DNA of 8,429 nt from JABAYQ01 sp018608925 (GTDB taxonomy: Bacteria; Bacteroidota; Bacteroidia; Flavobacteriales; UBA7312), in contig JASJHQ010000015.1 of the NCBI GenBank assembly GCA_037625715.1, forward strand, positions 1 to 8,429, given 5' to 3'. Below the pieces are notes generated by a model that was not told the origin of the DNA, ran no database searches, and saw only the letters and a list, made by a program, of their open reading frames with translations. Positions within the stretch are counted from its first letter, which is position 1, and every line of letters begins with the position of its first letter. This document shows, in pieces, positions 5,183-8,429 of the stretch. Position numbers and translations under genes: made by a program.

Positions 5183-6465
5183 GCTTCCTGCTTTAATAGA
5201 TCTAATCCGATATCTTTTCTATAATTTTTTCCTTCAAATTCTATTTTTTCTGCGTTAGCAAATGCTTTAGAAGTTGCGTCTTCAATGTCTCTTCCGAAAG
5301 AAGTTAGAGCTAATACTCTTCCTCCATTGGTTACTATCTGATCCCCATCATCTTTAGTGCCGGCATGAAAAACCATTCCGTTTTCTACTTTATCTAAACC
5401 AGAAATTACTTTGCCTTTTTGGTATGCTTCAGGGTAACCTCCCGAAACAAGCATTACCGTTGCAGCAAAATCTTGGTCTACATAAAAATCTTTTTCTCCG
5501 AAAGTTCCGTCAGCAATCCCTTTAAATAGGTTTAGTAAATCGGACTTTATTCTAGGAATAACTACCTCGGTTTCTGGGTCTCCCATCCTTACATTGTATT
5601 CGATAACAAAAGGATCACCCTTTACATTCATAAGCCCAATAAAGATAAAACCTTTATATTCTATCTCTTGGGATTTTAACCCTTCGATAGTTGGTTTAAT
5701 AATTCTGTCTTCTACTTTTTCTAAAAAGAATTTATCGGCAAAAGGTACTGGAGAAATAGCGCCCATTCCTCCTGTGTTTAGGCCTTTGTCTCCTTCTCCT
5801 ATTCTTTTGTAGTCTTTAGCCGAAGGTAAAACTTTGTAGTCTTTTCCGTCTGTTAAAACAAAAACAGAGAGTTCTATTCCATCGAGAAATTCTTCGATAA
5901 CTACTTTATCACTTGCCGCTCCAAACTTAGATTGGGTAAGCATTAATTTTAATTCTTTTTTAGCCTCGTTTAGATCATCCAAAATAAGAACTCCTTTTCC
6001 TGCCGCTAATCCGTCTGCTTTCAAGACATAAGGAGGAGATAAGGTTTCTAGAAAGGCATATCCATGTTCTAGGTTTGTTTTGGTAAAACTTTGGTATTTG
6101 GCAGTAGGAATAGAGTGTTTTTCCATGAACTGCTTAGAAAACTCTTTACTCCCTTCTAGCTTAGCACCTTCTTTTGAAGGCCCTATTAAGCAAACCTCTT
6201 TAAGGTCTTTGTCTTGCTGAAAGAAATCATAAATACCTAGCACTAGTGGGTCCTCAGGGCCTACTACTACCATCTCGATAGACTTCTCTATTACAAACTT
6301 CTTTATAGCTTCGAAGTCCGTAACGTTAATGTCTACGTTCTCACCAACTAATTTTGTTCCAGAGTTTCCTGGTGCGATAAATATTTTCTCACACATACTA
6401 CTTTGAGCTATTTTCCAGCTCAAAGCGTGTTCTCTTCCTCCTGATCCTAATACTAATACATTCAT
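5179..6465 (-). CDS. purD: Phosphoribosylamine-glycine ligase (GAR synthetase)
   Basis: PurD (EC 6.3.4.13) joins 5-phosphoribosylamine and glycine using ATP, the second step of de novo purine synthesis, in the cytoplasm. The 428 residues are a complete single-domain-set enzyme of normal length. The N-terminal domain opens with VLVLGSGGREHAL (3-15) and contains IAPGNSGT (30-37) and VVGPEDPL (67-74). The ATP-grasp fold follows with YVLKADGLAAGKGVL (146-160), NTGGMGAISP (230-239) and the metal-binding EYNVRMGDPETE (289-300). The C-terminal domain includes SGGYPEAY (341-348), FHAGT (366-370), GGRVLALTS (381-389) and ends with YRKDIGLDLL (415-424). It starts one base after the pccB stop and so belongs to the yebC-pccB-purD transcription unit. 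Its stop overlaps that of the convergent 55-residue gene. Confidence 0.98.
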   Translation of the reverse strand: MNVLVLGSGGREHALSWKIAQSSMCEKIFIAPGNSGTKLVGENVDINVTDFEAIKKFVIEKSIEMVVVGPEDPLVLGIYDFFQQDKDLKEVCLIGPSKEGAKLEGSKEFSKQFMEKHSIPTAKYQSFTKTNLEHGYAFLETLSPPYVLKADGLAAGKGVLILDDLNEAKKELKLMLTQSKFGAASDKVVIEEFLDGIELSVFVLTDGKDYKVLPSAKDYKRIGEGDKGLNTGGMGAISPVPFADKFFLEKVEDRIIKPTIEGLKSQEIEYKGFIFIGLMNVKGDPFVIEYNVRMGDPETEVVIPRIKSDLLNLFKGIADGTFGEKDFYVDQDFAATVMLVSGGYPEAYQKGKVISGLDKVENGMVFHAGTKDDGDQIVTNGGRVLALTSFGRDIEDATSKAFANAEKIEFEGKNYRKDIGLDLLKQEA

Positions 6466-6466
6466 A

Positions 6467-8008
6467 TTATAATGGAATATTTCCGTGTTTCTTTTTAGGT
6501 AAATGGTCTACTTTATTGGAGAGCATACTAAATGCTTTTATCAGCTTTTTCCTTGTTTGAGAAGGCTCGATAACCTCATCTACAAATCCTCTTGCTGCCG
6601 CATTGTAAGGGTTAGCAAAAAGCTCCGCATATTCTGCTTCCTTTTCTTGCCATTTTTGCTCGGGATTGGATGCTTCCTTAATGTCTTTCTTAAAGATAAT
6701 TTCGGCAGCTCCTTTAGCGCCCATCACCGCAATTTCTGCAGATGGCCAAGCATAATTTAAGTCGGCACCAATGTGCTTAGAGTTCATTACATCGTAAGCT
6801 CCTCCGTATGCTTTTCTAGTAATAACCGTAATTCGAGGTACTGTTGCTTCACAAAAGGCGTAAAGCAATTTAGCACCGTTGTTTATAATTGCATTCCATT
6901 CTTGGTCTGTTCCTGGTAAAAAGCCTGGCACATCTTCAAAAACCAAAAGAGGAATATTAAAGGCATCGCAAAAACGAACAAATCTTGCCGCTTTATTGGA
7001 GGCATGATTGTCGAGCACTCCTGCTAAAAAAGCGGGCTGATTAGCAACAATACCGATCGATTTTCCTGCTAAACGAGCAAAGCCACAAACAATATTTTCT
7101 GCAAAATCTTTGTGTACTTCGTGTAGAGAGTCTTTATCGATAACCTGATTAATAACCTCTCTAATGTCGTAAGGTTGGCTAGCATTTTGTGGAATAACCT
7201 CGTTTAAAGCAATGCGGCTTTCGTCTGCTATAGTGTAAGGAGTCGAAGGCGCATCTTCTTCGCAATTTTGAGGCAAATAACTCAACAACTTTTTTAGGTT
7301 ATTGATCAATTCTATTTCGTTAGGATAGGTAAAGTGAGCTACTCCAGACTTGGTAGCGTGAGTACTTGCTCCACCTAATTCTTCTGCTGTTACTTCTTCG
7401 TGGGTAACTGTTTTAACTACATTTGGTCCTGTCACAAACATATAAGATGTGTTCTCAACCATCATGATAAAATCGGTTAAGGCTGGAGAATAAACTGCTC
7501 CTCCCGCGCACGGACCCATTATCGCGGATAGCTGTGGAATAACTCCACTAGCCATGGTATTTTTGTAAAATATATCGGCATAGCCACCCAAAGAAACAAC
7601 TCCTTCTTGTATTCGGGCGCCACCACTATCGTTTAAACCTAAAAGTGGTGCTCCGTTTTTAAGAGCCATATCCATAAGTTTACAGATTTTTTGTGCGTGA
7701 GACTCTGCTAAAGAACCTCCTAAAACCGTAAAGTCTTGAGCAAAAACATAAACCAATCTTCCGTTTACGGTTCCGTATCCGGTTACTACACCATCGCCTA
7801 AAAACTTTTGTTTGTCTAGTCCGAAATTGGTAGATCGGTGAGTAACCAACATTCCCATTTCTTCAAAAGAGCCTTCGTCCAATAAAAAATGAATTCGTTC
7901 TCTAGCAGTGAGTTTACCTTTAGCGTGTTGAGCTTCTATTCTTTTCTCTCCTCCGCCTAATAAAGCTTCTGCTTTTTTGTGAGCTAATAAATCGAGTTTT
8001 TCTTTCAT
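6467..8008 (-). CDS. pccB: Acyl-CoA carboxylase beta subunit (probable propionyl-CoA carboxylase)
   Basis: This is the carboxyltransferase subunit of a biotin-dependent acyl-CoA carboxylase, moving the carboxyl group from biotin to an acyl-CoA, most likely propionyl-CoA to methylmalonyl-CoA (EC 6.4.1.3). The 513 residues have both crotonase-fold halves: KGKLTARERI (30-39), GLNDSGGARIQEG (124-136), GPCAGGAVYSPALTDF (165-180) and FVTGP (191-195) in the first; VFEDVPGFLPGTDQE (356-370), RKAYGGAYDVMNSKH (398-412), AWPSAEIAVMGAKGA (420-434) and the tail KKHGNIPL in the second. Asp406 in GGAYD fits the residue that favours propionyl-CoA in Streptomyces PccB, so propionyl specificity is an inference. 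The biotin carboxylase and biotin carrier subunits are not in the window. It lies 6 bases after yebC and one base before purD, clearly one operon. Confidence 0.95.
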   Translation of the reverse strand: MKEKLDLLAHKKAEALLGGGEKRIEAQHAKGKLTARERIHFLLDEGSFEEMGMLVTHRSTNFGLDKQKFLGDGVVTGYGTVNGRLVYVFAQDFTVLGGSLAESHAQKICKLMDMALKNGAPLLGLNDSGGARIQEGVVSLGGYADIFYKNTMASGVIPQLSAIMGPCAGGAVYSPALTDFIMMVENTSYMFVTGPNVVKTVTHEEVTAEELGGASTHATKSGVAHFTYPNEIELINNLKKLLSYLPQNCEEDAPSTPYTIADESRIALNEVIPQNASQPYDIREVINQVIDKDSLHEVHKDFAENIVCGFARLAGKSIGIVANQPAFLAGVLDNHASNKAARFVRFCDAFNIPLLVFEDVPGFLPGTDQEWNAIINNGAKLLYAFCEATVPRITVITRKAYGGAYDVMNSKHIGADLNYAWPSAEIAVMGAKGAAEIIFKKDIKEASNPEQKWQEKEAEYAELFANPYNAAARGFVDEVIEPSQTRKKLIKAFSMLSNKVDHLPKKKHGNIPL

Positions 8009-8014
8009 AATAAT

Positions 8015-8429
8015 CTAGTCTAGAGATTGTAAAATTTCGTCCGTCATTTCCATATTATGAAAAACGTTCTGCACATCCTCGTCCTCCTCTAGTTTGTCAA
8101 TTAATTTTAAAATTAGCTTAGCATCTTCCAAACTAACTGTCTTAGTGTTGTTTGCGAATCGTTGTAATTCCGAACTATCTACTTCAATGCCCATGCCTTC
8201 AATTTGCTTTTGCATATTACTAAAGTCAGGAAAATCGGTAGTTATAGTTACTACTCCATCGTCCGAATCTATCTCTTCTAATCCTGCGTCAATCAGTTCC
8301 ATTTCTAGCTCGTCCATATCCATTTCTACTTTGTCAGCGGAAAAAGTAAAGACTGCTTTTCTATCAAAAATGAATTCTAAAGAACCATTGGTTCCTAAAT
8401 TTCCTTCGCATTTATTAAAGTAAGAACGA
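8015..8429 (-). CDS. yebC: YebC/TACO1 family protein, 5' end cut by window edge
   Basis: About 137 C-terminal residues are visible; the family is normally about 235-250 residues, so roughly 100 N-terminal residues lie beyond the right edge. The frame stays open to the edge, so the Met at 8323 is internal. The visible part begins RSYFNKCEGNLGTNGSLEFIF, the conserved middle-domain motif (RxxFxKxxGxLGxxGS), followed by a very acidic stretch (DMDELEMELIDAGLEEIDSDDG) and the usual end LEEDEDVQNVFHNME. YebC proteins were named as DNA-binding transcription regulators; work on TACO1 and bacterial homologues points to a ribosome-associated role in translating difficult motifs such as polyproline. Either role is family knowledge. 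It is the first visible gene of the yebC-pccB-purD unit, with 6 bases to pccB. Confidence 0.93.
   Translation of the reverse strand, partial: RSYFNKCEGNLGTNGSLEFIFDRKAVFTFSADKVEMDMDELEMELIDAGLEEIDSDDGVVTITTDFPDFSNMQKQIEGMGIEVDSSELQRFANNTKTVSLEDAKLILKLIDKLEEDEDVQNVFHNMEMTDEILQSLD

Noticed and set aside
5594..5812. 72-codon + strand frame inside purD
   Set aside because: Antisense shadow of the ATP-grasp region of PurD.
6503..6760. 85-codon + strand frame inside pccB
   Set aside because: Antisense to the conserved C-terminal half of the carboxyltransferase; the apparent hydrophobicity comes from the complement of Glu/Lys codons.
8094..8423. 109-codon + strand frame, Ser/Ile-rich, over yebC
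   Set aside because: The Ser/Ile bias is the complement of the acidic Asp/Glu-rich stretch of YebC; no independent evidence.

Overview
The window looks like an ordinary chromosomal stretch from a low-GC member of the Bacteroidota, most likely of the Flavobacteriales. Three things support this. The predicted proteins (DUF805, YicC, Gmk, NadD, PurQ, DUF6427-like, PurD, acyl-CoA carboxylase beta, YebC) read like flavobacterial homologues. Several genes are preceded by the TAnnTTTG -7 element that is characteristic of this phylum. Clear Shine-Dalgarno sequences are lacking. The exact genus cannot be told from the sequence.

Layout. (1) Bases 1-274 hold the 3' end of an EamA/DMT-type transporter gene on the + strand, interrupted by an in-frame TGA at 56-58. 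(2) Bases 275-556 are a gene-free spacer, followed by a small DUF805 membrane protein (557-922) and a strong hairpin terminator (928-969). (3) A 56-residue two-helix membrane protein (1044-1214) has its own -7 box, as does the tightly packed yicC-gmk-nadD operon (1254-3247). (4) On the - strand, a DUF6427-like multi-pass membrane protein (4964-3987) is followed by purQ (3944-3249), whose stop lies one base from that of nadD. (5) A 55-residue membrane protein (5015-5182, +) diverges from the DUF6427-like gene, and its stop codon overlaps the stop of purD. (6) A - strand operon reads yebC (cut by the right edge), pccB, purD.

How the genes relate. PurQ and PurD act in de novo IMP synthesis and Gmk converts GMP to GDP, so three purine-nucleotide genes lie within about 4.4 kb, on both strands. 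NadD makes the NAD precursor NaAD, YicC is an endoribonuclease-family protein, PccB is a carboxyltransferase subunit of an acyl-CoA (probably propionyl-CoA) carboxylase, and YebC belongs to the YebC/TACO1 translation or transcription factor family. The DUF6427-like protein and its 55-residue divergent neighbour are the least understood part.

I see no mobile element, CRISPR array, tRNA, rRNA, phage gene, toxin-antitoxin pair or defence system. The points most worth a second look are the TGA-interrupted transporter, the divergent pair of uncharacterised membrane proteins, the two convergent gene pairs with no space between their stops, and the tandem -7 boxes before purQ.
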